Shown here in pieces: positions 6,053 through 13,045 of a stretch of 13,618 nt of DNA. The translations under genes were made by a program, and so were the position numbers. Position 1 is the stretch's first letter. Each line of letters starts with the position of its first letter. Source of the stretch: Pseudomonadota bacterium (GTDB lineage Bacteria; Pseudomonadota; Alphaproteobacteria; Acetobacterales; Acetobacteraceae). The notes under the pieces were generated by a model. It had not been told where the DNA came from and searched no databases. It saw only the letters and a list, made by a program, of their open reading frames with translations. The DNA lies in NCBI GenBank assembly GCA_021845835.1, contig JAJZVE010000052.1:1-13618 (forward strand), read 5' to 3'.

Positions 6053-7137
6053 GCGCCGAACACGATCACGTTGCGCAGCGCCGTGCCGCGCTTCACCGCG
6101 TCGATCGCCTCGTTGATCTGTTCCAGCTTATAGCGCGCGGTGATGAGCTCATCGAGCTTCAGCCGCCCGTCCTGATACGCCGCGAGCAGATGCGGGATGT
6201 CGATGCGCACGCGCGCCGACCCCATCCGGGAACCGAGGATGCGCTGCTCGTCGGCGGCCAGCCAGCCCGGATCGTACGACGCCATCACGCCGGATGCCGG
6301 CATGCCGACGATCACCGCGGCGCCGCCGCGCGCCAGCAGTTGCGTCGCCTGCTGCATCGCTGCCTTCGCGCCCACCGTCACGAACACGTAGTCCGCGAGC
6401 CGGCCGCCGTTGACCGAGCGGATGAAGCCGGCGACATCGTCCGCTGCCGGGTCCGCCGCGTGCGTCGCGCCGAAGCGCAGCGCCGCCTCGCGCTTGCTCG
6501 CCGACAGATCGAGCGCGATGATCGGCGCCGCACCGACCAGCGCCGCCCCCTGCACCGCGTTCAGCCCGACGCCGCCGGTGCCGATCACCACGACGCTGTC
6601 GCCGGTGCGCACGGCCGCCGTGTTGAGCACCGCGCCCGCCCCGGTCAGCACGCCGCACGCCAGCAGCGCCGCGCAGTCGAGCGGCACGTCGTGCGGGATC
6701 GCCACCGCCTGCGACGCCTCCACCACGACCTGTTCGGCGAACGCGGCGGTGCGCAACCCGTGCGTTAGCGTCTCGCCGGTTGCGCGCACCGTCAGCGGAC
6801 TTTGCGCGTCGAGCGGGAACGTCGTCTCGCAGCGCACCGGCGCACCGCGCGAGCAGGCGGGGCAATGGCCGCAGGAGCGGATCAGCGTCACCACCGCATG
6901 ATCGCCCGGCTTCAGATGCGCGACGCCGGCGCCCACTTCCTCGACGATGCCGGCCGCCTCGTGGCCATACACGGCGGGCAGCGTGCCGCCCCAGGCGCCG
7001 TCGGCGAACAGGATGTCGCTGTGGCAGATGGCGCAGGCCGCGAGCCGCACCCGCACCTCGCCGGCGCGGGGCGGCGCGAGGTCCACCTCCTCGATCGTCA
7101 GCTTCTCGCCGAAAGCGCGGCAGACGGCGGCTTTCAT
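6049..7137 (-). CDS. Zinc-dependent alcohol dehydrogenase (MDR family), 362 aa
   Basis: Cytosolic medium-chain NAD(P)-dependent dehydrogenase that oxidises alcohols or reduces aldehydes. CAICHSD places catalytic zinc ligand Cys38, GHE at 58-60 supplies His59, and Cys161 in LACGVLTGAGAV is the third ligand. The structural zinc site is complete: Cys89, Cys92, Cys95 and Cys103 in SCGHCPACSRGAPVRC. GTGGVG at 186-191 is the Rossmann loop and Asp210 (IALDLS) suggests NAD preference. The architecture resembles class III (formaldehyde/S-hydroxymethylglutathione) and related aryl/alkyl dehydrogenases, but the substrate cannot be read from sequence. ATG 7137-7135 has AGGACA upstream. The stop overlaps the start of the dead dehydratase by four bases, so this gene was the upstream member of a coupled pair. 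The thioesterase gene lies 65 bp upstream on the same strand and may share a transcript. Confidence 0.95.
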   Translation of the reverse strand: MKAAVCRAFGEKLTIEEVDLAPPRAGEVRVRLAACAICHSDILFADGAWGGTLPAVYGHEAAGIVEEVGAGVAHLKPGDHAVVTLIRSCGHCPACSRGAPVRCETTFPLDAQSPLTVRATGETLTHGLRTAAFAEQVVVEASQAVAIPHDVPLDCAALLACGVLTGAGAVLNTAAVRTGDSVVVIGTGGVGLNAVQGAALVGAAPIIALDLSASKREAALRFGATHAADPAADDVAGFIRSVNGGRLADYVFVTVGAKAAMQQATQLLARGGAAVIVGMPASGVMASYDPGWLAADEQRILGSRMGSARVRIDIPHLLAAYQDGRLKLDELITARYKLEQINEAIDAVKRGTALRNVIVFGA

Positions 7138-7202
7138 CGCGTGTCCTGCTCGGGCCGGGGCCGCGGACTATGCGCGGGCCGGCGCGGCGCCGCAACGGCG
7201 CC

Positions 7203-7712
7203 TCATGGCCGCGCGCCGAGCCCGATCGAGCGGCCGGCGGCGGCCGGGCGCGGCAGCCCGGCGTGCGCAGCGACGATCGGATCGAGCCGCGCGCGCACCT
7301 CCGGCAGCACCGGGCAGGCGCGCCCCGCCGCCACGCCCACATGCAGCAGCATCTGCTCGCAGGTCGCAGCGATCGCGCCGTCCGCCGCGCGGTGCATTTC
7401 CTGCCAGATGTGCACGCGCTTTTCGTCCGCACCGAGAATCTGCAGCGTGATGCTGAAGTCCGCATCCGGCTTCATCTCCCGCAGATGGCGCAGATGCGTC
7501 TCCGCGGTGAAGAAGCTGTGGCCGCGCGCGACATAGCATGGATCCGCGCCGATCATCGCCAGGAACACGTCGCCCGCCTCGCTGAAGGCCTGCAGGTACC
7601 GGCTCTCGTTCATGTGGCCGTTGTAGTCGATCCACTCCTGCGGCACGCGCCGCCCGGCCACCGGAAGCGGCGCCGCCGCGCTGCCGTGATGCTGGCTCGT
7701 CGCTGCCGCCAT
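7203..7712 (-). CDS. Hotdog-fold acyl-CoA thioesterase, betainyl-CoA/4-hydroxybenzoyl-CoA thioesterase-like, 169 aa
   Basis: Predicted hydrolase of acyl-CoA thioesters. Residues 24-40 read PQEWIDYNGHMNESRYL, the hotdog-fold signature in which Asp29 and the following NGHMN loop form the active site. Further family blocks are SFFTAETHLRHL and EKRVHIWQEMHR. The sequence resembles the thioesterase that accompanies carnitine/betaine catabolism (betainyl-CoA thioesterase, also found fused to L-carnitine dehydrogenase), but no other carnitine gene lies in the window. The first 20 residues are low-complexity and the real fold starts near residue 20. ATG 7712-7710 is preceded by GGGACAGGA. It is divergent from the pirin gene. 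The last 25 residues are Pro/Ala/Gly-rich and probably disordered. Confidence 0.87.
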   Translation of the reverse strand: MAAATSQHHGSAAAPLPVAGRRVPQEWIDYNGHMNESRYLQAFSEAGDVFLAMIGADPCYVARGHSFFTAETHLRHLREMKPDADFSITLQILGADEKRVHIWQEMHRAADGAIAATCEQMLLHVGVAAGRACPVLPEVRARLDPIVAAHAGLPRPAAAGRSIGLGARP

Positions 7713-7805
7713 CGTCCTGTCCCGGTCGGTTGCCCGCCCGACGATAGCCGGCGGCGGGCCGCGCGCCTATATCGTCGCTGTCCGTCCCGGGGGAGCGACG
7801 CTGCC
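7713..7805. promoter_or_regulatory. Divergent intergenic region, thioesterase / pirin
   Basis: These 93 bp separate two divergent starts and must contain promoters for both, if both are transcribed independently. A TATATCG stretch near 7770 is the only AT-rich element and could be a -10 region for the rightward pirin gene; this is a guess. GGGGGAGCG just before 7806 is the pirin ribosome binding site. No operator-like repeat was recognised. Confidence 0.3.
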
Positions 7806-8669
7806 ATGACCGCCCGCACCGTTCGCCGCCTGCATCCGGCCCTGCGCGACGACATCGGCGACCTGACCACGCGCCGGCCGCTGCCGGGGCCGGGCCTGGA
7901 TCAGCTCGATCCGTTCCTGTTCCTGAACCACCACGGCCCGCAGACCTATCCGCCCGGCAATCGCGGCCTGCCGTTCGGCCCGCATCCGCATCGCGGCTTC
8001 GAGACCGTCACCTTCATCCTCGACGGCGAACTCGCGCACCGCGACTCCGGCGGCCACGAGAGCATCATCACGGCCGGCGGCGTGCAGTGGATGACCGCGG
8101 GCCGCGGCCTCGTGCATGCCGAGCTGTCGCCGGAGGGGTTCATGCGCCGCGGCGGCGCGCTGGAAATCCTGCAGCTCTGGGTCAACCTGCCGTCGCGGCT
8201 GAAGCTGGTCGCGCCGCGCTATGTCGGCCTGCAGCGCGCGGACATCCCCTCCTTCACCGCGGACGACGGCCGCGTCGGCGTCGATCCGATTTCCGGCGAC
8301 TGGGACGGGCATGCCGGCCCGATCGCGTCGCCGACGGACGTGCAGCTGGCGACGCTGCGGTTCGCGCCGCGCGGCCACCTGCGGCTGCCGGTTGCGGCCG
8401 GGCGCACGGTGTTCCTCTATGTCGTGCGCGGCACCGTGGTGGTCGGCGGCACCGAGGTGCCGGCATTCCATCTGGTCGAACTGAACGACGATGGCCGGAC
8501 CGTCGATCTGGGCGCGGCGAGCGACGCGGTGGTGCTGTTCGGCCACGCGCCGCCGCTCGGCGAGCCGGTGGCGGCGCACGGCCCGTTCGTGATGAACACG
8601 CGCGAGGAGATCCTGCAGGCGATCCGCGACTACCAGGCCGGCAGGTTCGGCAGCATGGCGGGCGACTGA
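7806..8669 (+). CDS. Pirin family protein, 287 aa
   Basis: Bicupin protein of the pirin family. Bacterial members have been linked to quercetinase activity and to modulation of metabolic enzymes, but the role of any given homologue is usually unknown. The metal site of the N-terminal cupin is complete: His60 and His62 in FGPHPHRGFETVTF, then His104 and Glu106 in WMTAGRGLVHAE. The second cupin spans about residues 170-265 (ATLRFAPRGHLRLPV, then TVFLYVVRGTVVVGG). The C-terminal block PFVMNTREEILQAIRDYQAG is the family signature. ATG 7806 is selected by the GGGGGAG ribosome site and by the usual pirin length. The stop codon TGA at 8667-8669 directly abuts the stop of the convergent pqqC gene. 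Confidence 0.96.
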   Translation: MTARTVRRLHPALRDDIGDLTTRRPLPGPGLDQLDPFLFLNHHGPQTYPPGNRGLPFGPHPHRGFETVTFILDGELAHRDSGGHESIITAGGVQWMTAGRGLVHAELSPEGFMRRGGALEILQLWVNLPSRLKLVAPRYVGLQRADIPSFTADDGRVGVDPISGDWDGHAGPIASPTDVQLATLRFAPRGHLRLPVAAGRTVFLYVVRGTVVVGGTEVPAFHLVELNDDGRTVDLGAASDAVVLFGHAPPLGEPVAAHGPFVMNTREEILQAIRDYQAGRFGSMAGD

Positions 8670-9404
8670 TCAGCCGGCCGCCGGCCGGAACGCGCCGGGC
8701 GGCACCAGGCCCGGCTCGACATAGGCGAAGTGCAGCGCGTCCAGTTGCGCCCACAACACCTCGGTCTTGAACTGCAGCGCCTGCAGCACCGCCTGCTGCG
8801 CCTGCGGCGTGCGTGCGTTGTCGCGCACATAGGCCAGCGCGAAGCCGGCGTCGCGCGGCGCCTGGTCCAGCCGGCGGCGGAAATAGGCCACCAGATCCTC
8901 GCTGATGAAGTCGTAATGCTCCAGCATCCCCGCGATGCGCTCGGCATGGATCGCCGGCGCAAACAGCTCGGTGAGCGACGACGCGATGGCTTCCAGCGGC
9001 GAGTGTTCATAGACGAAGCGCACATAGGCCTCGACGGCGAACCGCGTCGCCGGCAGCGCGCCCTGCAGCGACACCACGTAGTCGCGGTCCAGTCCCAGCC
9101 CGTCGGTCAGCTTCAGCCAGCGCTCGATGCCGCCGGCATCCTCGCCGCTGCCGTCGTGGTCGTAAATGCGATGCACCCATTCGCGCCGCAATTCGCGATC
9201 GTACAGGCGCGCCATCAGCGCCGCGTCCTTGCGCGGGATCGCCGACTGATAGACGTAGCGGTTCAGCGCCCAGGCCTGCACCTGGCCACGATTCATCCTG
9301 CCGCCGTGCAGCCTCTGATGAAACGGATGGAGATTGTGGTAGCGCTCGGCGCCGATGCGGCGCAGGCGGCGTTCCAGCTCGTCGGGGCTCAGCACGTCGT
9401 TCAT
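8670..9404 (-). CDS. pqqC: Pyrroloquinoline-quinone synthase PqqC, 244 aa
   Basis: Cofactor-less oxidase catalysing the last step of PQQ synthesis: ring closure and eight-electron oxidation of AHQQ with molecular oxygen. All hallmark segments are present: ERYHNLHPFHQRLH (20-33), NRYVYQSAIPRKDA (48-61, with Arg49, Gln53 and Lys59 of the active site), RREWVHRIYDHDG, LPATRFAVEAYVRFVYE, SSLTELFAPAIH and FKTEVLWAQLDALHFAY near the C-terminus. The protein therefore looks catalytically complete and is of normal length. ATG 9404-9402 has GAGGGAGGA immediately upstream. It follows mlaF on the same strand after 35 bp, so it may be cotranscribed with the lipid-transport genes. No pqqA, pqqB, pqqD or pqqE is in the window, unlike the usual pqqABCDE operon. 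PQQ would serve periplasmic quinoprotein sugar and alcohol dehydrogenases. Confidence 0.97.
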   Translation of the reverse strand: MNDVLSPDELERRLRRIGAERYHNLHPFHQRLHGGRMNRGQVQAWALNRYVYQSAIPRKDAALMARLYDRELRREWVHRIYDHDGSGEDAGGIERWLKLTDGLGLDRDYVVSLQGALPATRFAVEAYVRFVYEHSPLEAIASSLTELFAPAIHAERIAGMLEHYDFISEDLVAYFRRRLDQAPRDAGFALAYVRDNARTPQAQQAVLQALQFKTEVLWAQLDALHFAYVEPGLVPPGAFRPAAG

Positions 9405-9439
9405 GGTTTCCTCCCTCGGGTCGTCAGGACGCCGCAGGC

Positions 9440-10216
9440 TCAGCGGCGCAGTTCCATCTGGATCGGCCCGTCGCGCCGGCCATGCGTGAACTGCTCGACG
9501 AACGGATTGCCGCTGGCCATCAGCGCGTCCGACGGGCCGGACCAGATGATGCGGCCCTTGTGCAGCATCGCCACCCGGTCGGCGATGCGCCGTGCGCTCG
9601 CCATGTCGTGCGTGATCGCGACCGCAGTGCTGCCCAGGCGCTTGACGCAATCGACGATCAGCCCGTCGATCACCGCGCCCATGATCGGGTCGAGGCCGGT
9701 GGTCGGCTCGTCGAAGAACAGGATGTCCGGCTGCGCCGCGATGGCGCGCGCCAGCCCGACGCGCTTCTGCATCCCCCCCGACAGCTCCGCCGGCCAGAGA
9801 TCGCCGACCGTCGGCGCCAGCCCGACCTGGCCCAGCACCTCCTCTGCCCGCGCCCGCGCCTCCGCCCGGTTCGCGCGGCGCTGCGCCAGCAGGCCGAAGG
9901 CGACATTCTCCCACACCGGCAGCGAGTCGAACAGCGCGCCGTTCTGGAACAGCATGCCGATCCGGGCGCGGATCGCCGACTGCTCGCCGTAGGTCAGGCT
10001 CAGCAGATCCTGCCCGTCGATCTCGATCGCGCCGTCGTCCGGCTCGATCAGGCCGAGGATGCATTTCAGCAGCACCGACTTGCCGGTGCCCGAGCCGCCG
10101 ATCACCACCAGCGAAGTGCCGGGCATGACATCGAGGTCGATGCCGTCCAGCACCTGTTTCGGCCCGAACGCCTTGCGCAGGCCGCGCACGCGGATTTTCG
10201 GCACCGCGCCGCTCAT
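9440..10216 (-). CDS. mlaF: ABC transporter ATP-binding protein MlaF-like (phospholipid/outer-membrane asymmetry system), 258 aa
   Basis: Cytosolic ATPase that drives the MlaE permease in trafficking phospholipids between inner and outer membranes. GGSGTGKS at 40-47 is Walker A, QNGALFDSLPVWENVAF (91-107) is the Q-loop with the Mla/Ttg2A-type continuation, and ELSGGMQKRVGLARAI (144-159) is the ABC signature. ILFFDEPTTGLDPIMG (165-180) is Walker B and D-loop, and AITHD contains the switch His203. The QNGALFDSL and LDPIMG sequences are typical of the MlaF/Ttg2A branch rather than of nutrient importers. Its start ATG 10216-10214 overlaps the mlaE stop by four bases (ATGA), so the two are translationally coupled. 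The next gene downstream is pqqC, not the mlaD that usually follows. Confidence 0.96.
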   Translation of the reverse strand: MSGAVPKIRVRGLRKAFGPKQVLDGIDLDVMPGTSLVVIGGSGTGKSVLLKCILGLIEPDDGAIEIDGQDLLSLTYGEQSAIRARIGMLFQNGALFDSLPVWENVAFGLLAQRRANRAEARARAEEVLGQVGLAPTVGDLWPAELSGGMQKRVGLARAIAAQPDILFFDEPTTGLDPIMGAVIDGLIVDCVKRLGSTAVAITHDMASARRIADRVAMLHKGRIIWSGPSDALMASGNPFVEQFTHGRRDGPIQMELRR

Positions 10217-11001
10217 CGCGCGAAGAACAGCTCGGTCAGGCCATAGTCGAAGGCCAGGATCAGCACCGACGCCGCCACCACTGCCGCCGTCGTCGCTGCG
10301 CCCACGCCCTGCGCGCCGCCGCGGCTGCTATAGCCGTGAAAGCAGCCCATCAACGCGATCAGAAAGCCGAACACCGCCGCCTTCACGAGGCCGGAGACCA
10401 CGTCGATGGTCTCCAGGTAGGTGATCGTGTTGTGCAGATACGTCGCCGCATTGAAGCCGAGCTTGATGGTGGCGACGAAGAAGCCGCCCATGACGCCGAT
10501 GATGTCGCCGACCAGCACCAGCAGCGGCAGCGCCACTATGCCGGCGAGCAGCCGGGGCGCCACCAGGTATTTCATCGGATCGGTCGAGAGCGTTTGCAGC
10601 GCGTCGATCTGGTCGGTGACGCGCATGGTGCCGATCTCGGCTGCCATCGCCGCGCCGACGCGCCCGGCCACCATCAGCCCCGCCAGCACCGGGCCGAGCT
10701 CGCGCGTGATCGACAGCACGACCAGGCTCGGCATCGCCGTCTCGGCCGAGAAGCGCGCGAGGCCGGTGGAGGATTGCAGCGCCAGCACCATGCCGGTGAA
10801 CACCGCGGTCAGCGCCACCACCGGCAGGCTGAAATAGCCGATCTCGACGAAGGCGCGCAGGAACATGCGCGCGTAGAACGGCGGCCGCACGATATGCGAC
10901 AGGCCGGTCAGCGCGAACAGCGCCAGCGCCCCGATGGCGCGGCACACGCTGAAGGTGCCGCGGCCGACGCCGCCAACCGCATCGAGCAGGGTGTTCACCA
11001 T
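10213..11001 (-). CDS. mlaE: MlaE family lipid ABC transporter permease, 262 aa
   Basis: Inner-membrane permease (MlaE/YrbE/Ttg2B) of the Mla-type lipid transport complex. Several hydrophobic membrane spans are visible (near residues 20-35, 55-75, 90-110, 145-175 and 235-258). Family blocks are GYFSLPVVALTAVFTGMVLA, LVVLSITRELGPVLAGLMVA and GRVGAAMAAEIGTMRVTDQI, followed by DALQTLSTDP (the conserved EIGTMxVTxQIDAL coupling region) and KAAVFGFLIALMGCFHGY. The length is the family norm. The start at ATG 11001-10999 is immediately preceded by a perfect 8-bp hairpin, so a GTG one codon later is an alternative start. It is coupled to mlaF. Confidence 0.96.
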   Translation of the reverse strand: MVNTLLDAVGGVGRGTFSVCRAIGALALFALTGLSHIVRPPFYARMFLRAFVEIGYFSLPVVALTAVFTGMVLALQSSTGLARFSAETAMPSLVVLSITRELGPVLAGLMVAGRVGAAMAAEIGTMRVTDQIDALQTLSTDPMKYLVAPRLLAGIVALPLLVLVGDIIGVMGGFFVATIKLGFNAATYLHNTITYLETIDVVSGLVKAAVFGFLIALMGCFHGYSSRGGAQGVGAATTAAVVAASVLILAFDYGLTELFFAR

Positions 11002-11022
11002 GCGCCTGCGCCTAGCAGGCGC
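11002..11022 (-). promoter_or_regulatory. Perfect 8-bp hairpin abutting the mlaE start codon
   Basis: GCGCCTGC at 11002-11009 pairs exactly with GCAGGCGC at 11015-11022 around a 5-nt loop. On the minus-strand transcript this stem ends directly at the mlaE ATG and covers the whole region where a ribosome site would be (AGGCGCAGGCGC). A stem this GC-rich at that place should hinder initiation unless it is melted, so it may act as a translational control element. The sequence has no T-run, so it is not a terminator. Confidence 0.4.
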
Positions 11023-11073
11023 GGGGGTGGCGCGTCAAAACCGGTGCGACGCCCTCCGCTCCAGCCCTGCCGG

Positions 11074-11319
11074 TCAGGAGTCGGGCGACCCGATCCAGTT
11101 TTCCACCGTCAGTCCCCGGACCCGCCGGAATTCGCCGACATTGGCAGTCACCAGGGTGGCGCCCGAAGCGCGGGCATGCGCCGCAATCAGAAGGTCATTC
11201 GGGCCGAATGTCGGCACGGACGGCGGTTCAAGGCGATGCGCAACCGCTGGCGCGCCAGTGGGAAACGCCCGTTCGGACGCCGAACCGCGATGCGCTCGCA
11301 TGCATTCGGCGCACGTCAC
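11074..11319 (-). pseudogene. PIN-domain (VapC-type) toxin, C-terminal fragment
   Basis: VapC toxins are PIN-fold ribonucleases paired with a VapB antitoxin. The last ~45 residues of this frame match the C-terminal part of a PIN domain: TFGPNDLLIAAHARASGATL followed by VTANVGEFRRVRGLTVENW. It contains the acidic Asp of GPNDLLIAAHA and the downstream VTANxxEF strand-helix, where the final acidic residue of the PIN site lies. The N-terminal half, with the first catalytic Asp (the hxDTNVL-type strand), is missing. Upstream of about 11215 the frame reads unrelated sequence back to a GTG that overlaps the dnaB stop (GTGA). No vapB-like gene is adjacent. It is a decayed toxin-antitoxin remnant; a functional truncated product is unlikely. 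Confidence 0.75.
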
Positions 11320-12821
11320 TCCCCCTCCATCCCGCCATGCTGCAGGTCAATGTCGGCGAACCGCGTGAACTCGCCCTCGAAGAACAGGTCGATCTTGCCG
11401 GTCGGCCCATGCCGCTGCTTCTCGATCAGCAGCTCGGCGCGGTTGTGCACGCTCTCCATATCGCGCTGCCATTTCTCCACGGCGGCGTGGAACTTCTCGT
11501 CGTTGTCGAAGCCGATCTGCTTGGGGGCGCGCTGCTGCAGATAGTACTCGTCGCGATAGACGAACATCACCACGTCGGCGTCCTGCTCGATCGACCCGGA
11601 TTCGCGCAAATCCGACAGCAATGGCCGCTTGTCCTCCCGGCTCTCCACCGAGCGGGAGAGCTGCGACAGGGCCAGCACCGGCACCGCCAGTTCCTTGGCG
11701 ATCGCCTTCAGCCCCTGGGTGATCTGGCTGATCTCCAGCACCCGGTTCTCCGGCCGGGAGCCGGCCGCGGGGCGCATCAGCTGCAGGTAATCGACCACCA
11801 CCAGCGCAAGGCCGGAGGTGCGCTTGAGCCGTCGGCAGCGCGTGCGCAGCGCCGACAGCGTGATCGCCGGCGTGTCGTCGATATAGAGCGGCATGCCGGC
11901 CAGTTCGCGGCTGACCTGGACGAAGCGGTCGAATTCCTTCTGGCCGATATCGCCGCGGCGGATGCGGTCGCCGGAGATGCGCGCCTCCTCGGCCAGCAGG
12001 CGCGTCGCCAGCTGCTCGGCGCTCATTTCCAGCGAGAACACGGCGACGGCGGCCTTCGCCACCGCGTTCGGGTCGCGCTCCCGCGCCTCGGCGGCGAGCG
12101 ACTGCGCCGCGCCGAAGGCGATTTTCGTCGCCAGCGCCGTCTTGCCCATGCCCGGCCGCCCGGCCAGCACCAGCAGGTCGGACGGGTGCAGCCCGCCGGT
12201 CTTCTTGTCGAGATCCCGCAGCCCGGTGGAGAGACCGGACACATGGCCGGCGCGGTGGAAAGCGCGCTCGGCGGCGTCGATCGCGCGGGTCAGCGCGCGC
12301 TCGAACGGCAGCAGCGCCTGATCGCTGCCGCCGCGCACGGCGAGGTCGAACAGCGACTGCTCCGCCGCCTCCACCTGGCCGGCGCCGTCCAGCTCCGCCG
12401 CGGCGCCGAAGGCGTTGTTGACCACGGTTTCGCCGATGTCGATCAGCTGGCGGCGCAACCAGGCGTCGTGGATCGTGCGGCCGTATTCGCCGGCATTGAT
12501 GATGCCGACCATGGCGGACAGCAGTTGCGCCAGATAGGCGGTGCCGCCGACCTCATCCAGCACGCCGGAATGTTCGAACTCGGCGCGCAGCGTCACCGCG
12601 TCGGCCAACTGGCCGGCGTCGCAGCGCCGCGCGATGGCGGCGAAGATGCGGCCGTGGATCGCATCGGCAAAATGCTCGGGGGCGAGGAACTCGCTCACCC
12701 GCTCATAGGCCCGGTTGTTGGCGAGCAGCGCGCCGAGCAGCGCCTGTTCGGCCTGCAGGTTGGAGGGGGGCAGCCGCTGGGTGAGGCCCAGCAGCGGGGA
12801 GCTTGCTTCGATCTGGTTCAT
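11316..12821 (-). CDS. dnaB: Replicative DNA helicase DnaB, 501 aa
   Basis: Hexameric 5'-3' helicase that unwinds the replication fork and recruits primase. The N-terminal domain (about 15-120) carries NLQAEQALLGALL and the GGTAYLAQL block. The RecA-like C-terminal domain begins with LSTGLRDLDKKTGGL (198-212) and DLLVLAGRPGMGKTALATKI, with Walker A GRPGMGKT at 221-228. The SLEMS motif at 263-267 carries the catalytic Glu, VVVDYLQLM (341-349) is Walker B, PVLALSQLSR (381-390) is the sensor strand, and LRESGSIEQDADVVMF (405-420) carries the arginine-finger region. No intein is inserted. ATG 12821-12819 is chosen from the family N-terminus, although the upstream ribosome site is weak. A DnaA-box 9-mer lies about 50 bp upstream. 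The usual downstream neighbours (alr, radA) are replaced here by the PIN remnant and mlaE. Confidence 0.98.
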   Translation of the reverse strand: MNQIEASSPLLGLTQRLPPSNLQAEQALLGALLANNRAYERVSEFLAPEHFADAIHGRIFAAIARRCDAGQLADAVTLRAEFEHSGVLDEVGGTAYLAQLLSAMVGIINAGEYGRTIHDAWLRRQLIDIGETVVNNAFGAAAELDGAGQVEAAEQSLFDLAVRGGSDQALLPFERALTRAIDAAERAFHRAGHVSGLSTGLRDLDKKTGGLHPSDLLVLAGRPGMGKTALATKIAFGAAQSLAAEARERDPNAVAKAAVAVFSLEMSAEQLATRLLAEEARISGDRIRRGDIGQKEFDRFVQVSRELAGMPLYIDDTPAITLSALRTRCRRLKRTSGLALVVVDYLQLMRPAAGSRPENRVLEISQITQGLKAIAKELAVPVLALSQLSRSVESREDKRPLLSDLRESGSIEQDADVVMFVYRDEYYLQQRAPKQIGFDNDEKFHAAVEKWQRDMESVHNRAELLIEKQRHGPTGKIDLFFEGEFTRFADIDLQHGGMEGE

Positions 12822-13045
12822 GTCGCGCCCAGCTTAGCGCGACCAGCCTGCGGCGGGGCGGTGGATTAGTGTGGATAAGGGGGATGAATCCGCCGCGCCG
12901 CGCCAGCGTGGTACGGACGCCGCTCCGGCTATCCGCGGGCCAGTCGCAGCGTGAGGGCATTCGGCATGGCGCGACGCTGCAACGGCGTGACAGTGGGCGC
13001 AACCGGCGGATGGCGCCGGGCGGGACGGCGGCCCATCTTCGCGCC
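12822..13045. promoter_or_regulatory. Divergent intergenic region, dnaB / ada
   Basis: This 224-bp gap separates the divergent dnaB and ada starts and carries the DnaA-box pair near its dnaB end. The stretch around 12861-12890 is its most AT-rich part. No tRNA or other RNA gene, convincing Ada box or intrinsic terminator was seen, and open frames here are short or Arg-rich shadows. Confidence 0.4.
12860..12878 (-). promoter_or_regulatory. DnaA-box-like tandem upstream of dnaB
   Basis: TGTGGATAA at 12870-12878 is the exact reverse complement of the consensus DnaA box TTATCCACA and reads in the dnaB direction. Ten bases away, GGTGGATTA at 12860-12868 matches the same 9-mer with two mismatches. 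This gives two sites about one helical turn apart, 40 to 60 bp upstream of the dnaB start and in the region where its promoter should lie. DnaA control of dnaB is an inference. A single perfect 9-mer can occur by chance in a multi-megabase genome, but its position is suggestive. Confidence 0.45.

Noticed and set aside
8730..9992. 420-codon plus-strand open frame opposite pqqC and mlaF
   Set aside because: Arg/Gln/Ala-rich antisense shadow of two well-supported genes, with no independent ribosome site or motif.
11208..12869. 553-codon plus-strand open frame opposite dnaB
   Set aside because: Antisense shadow of dnaB. The composition is His/Gln/Arg-rich and no domain is visible.
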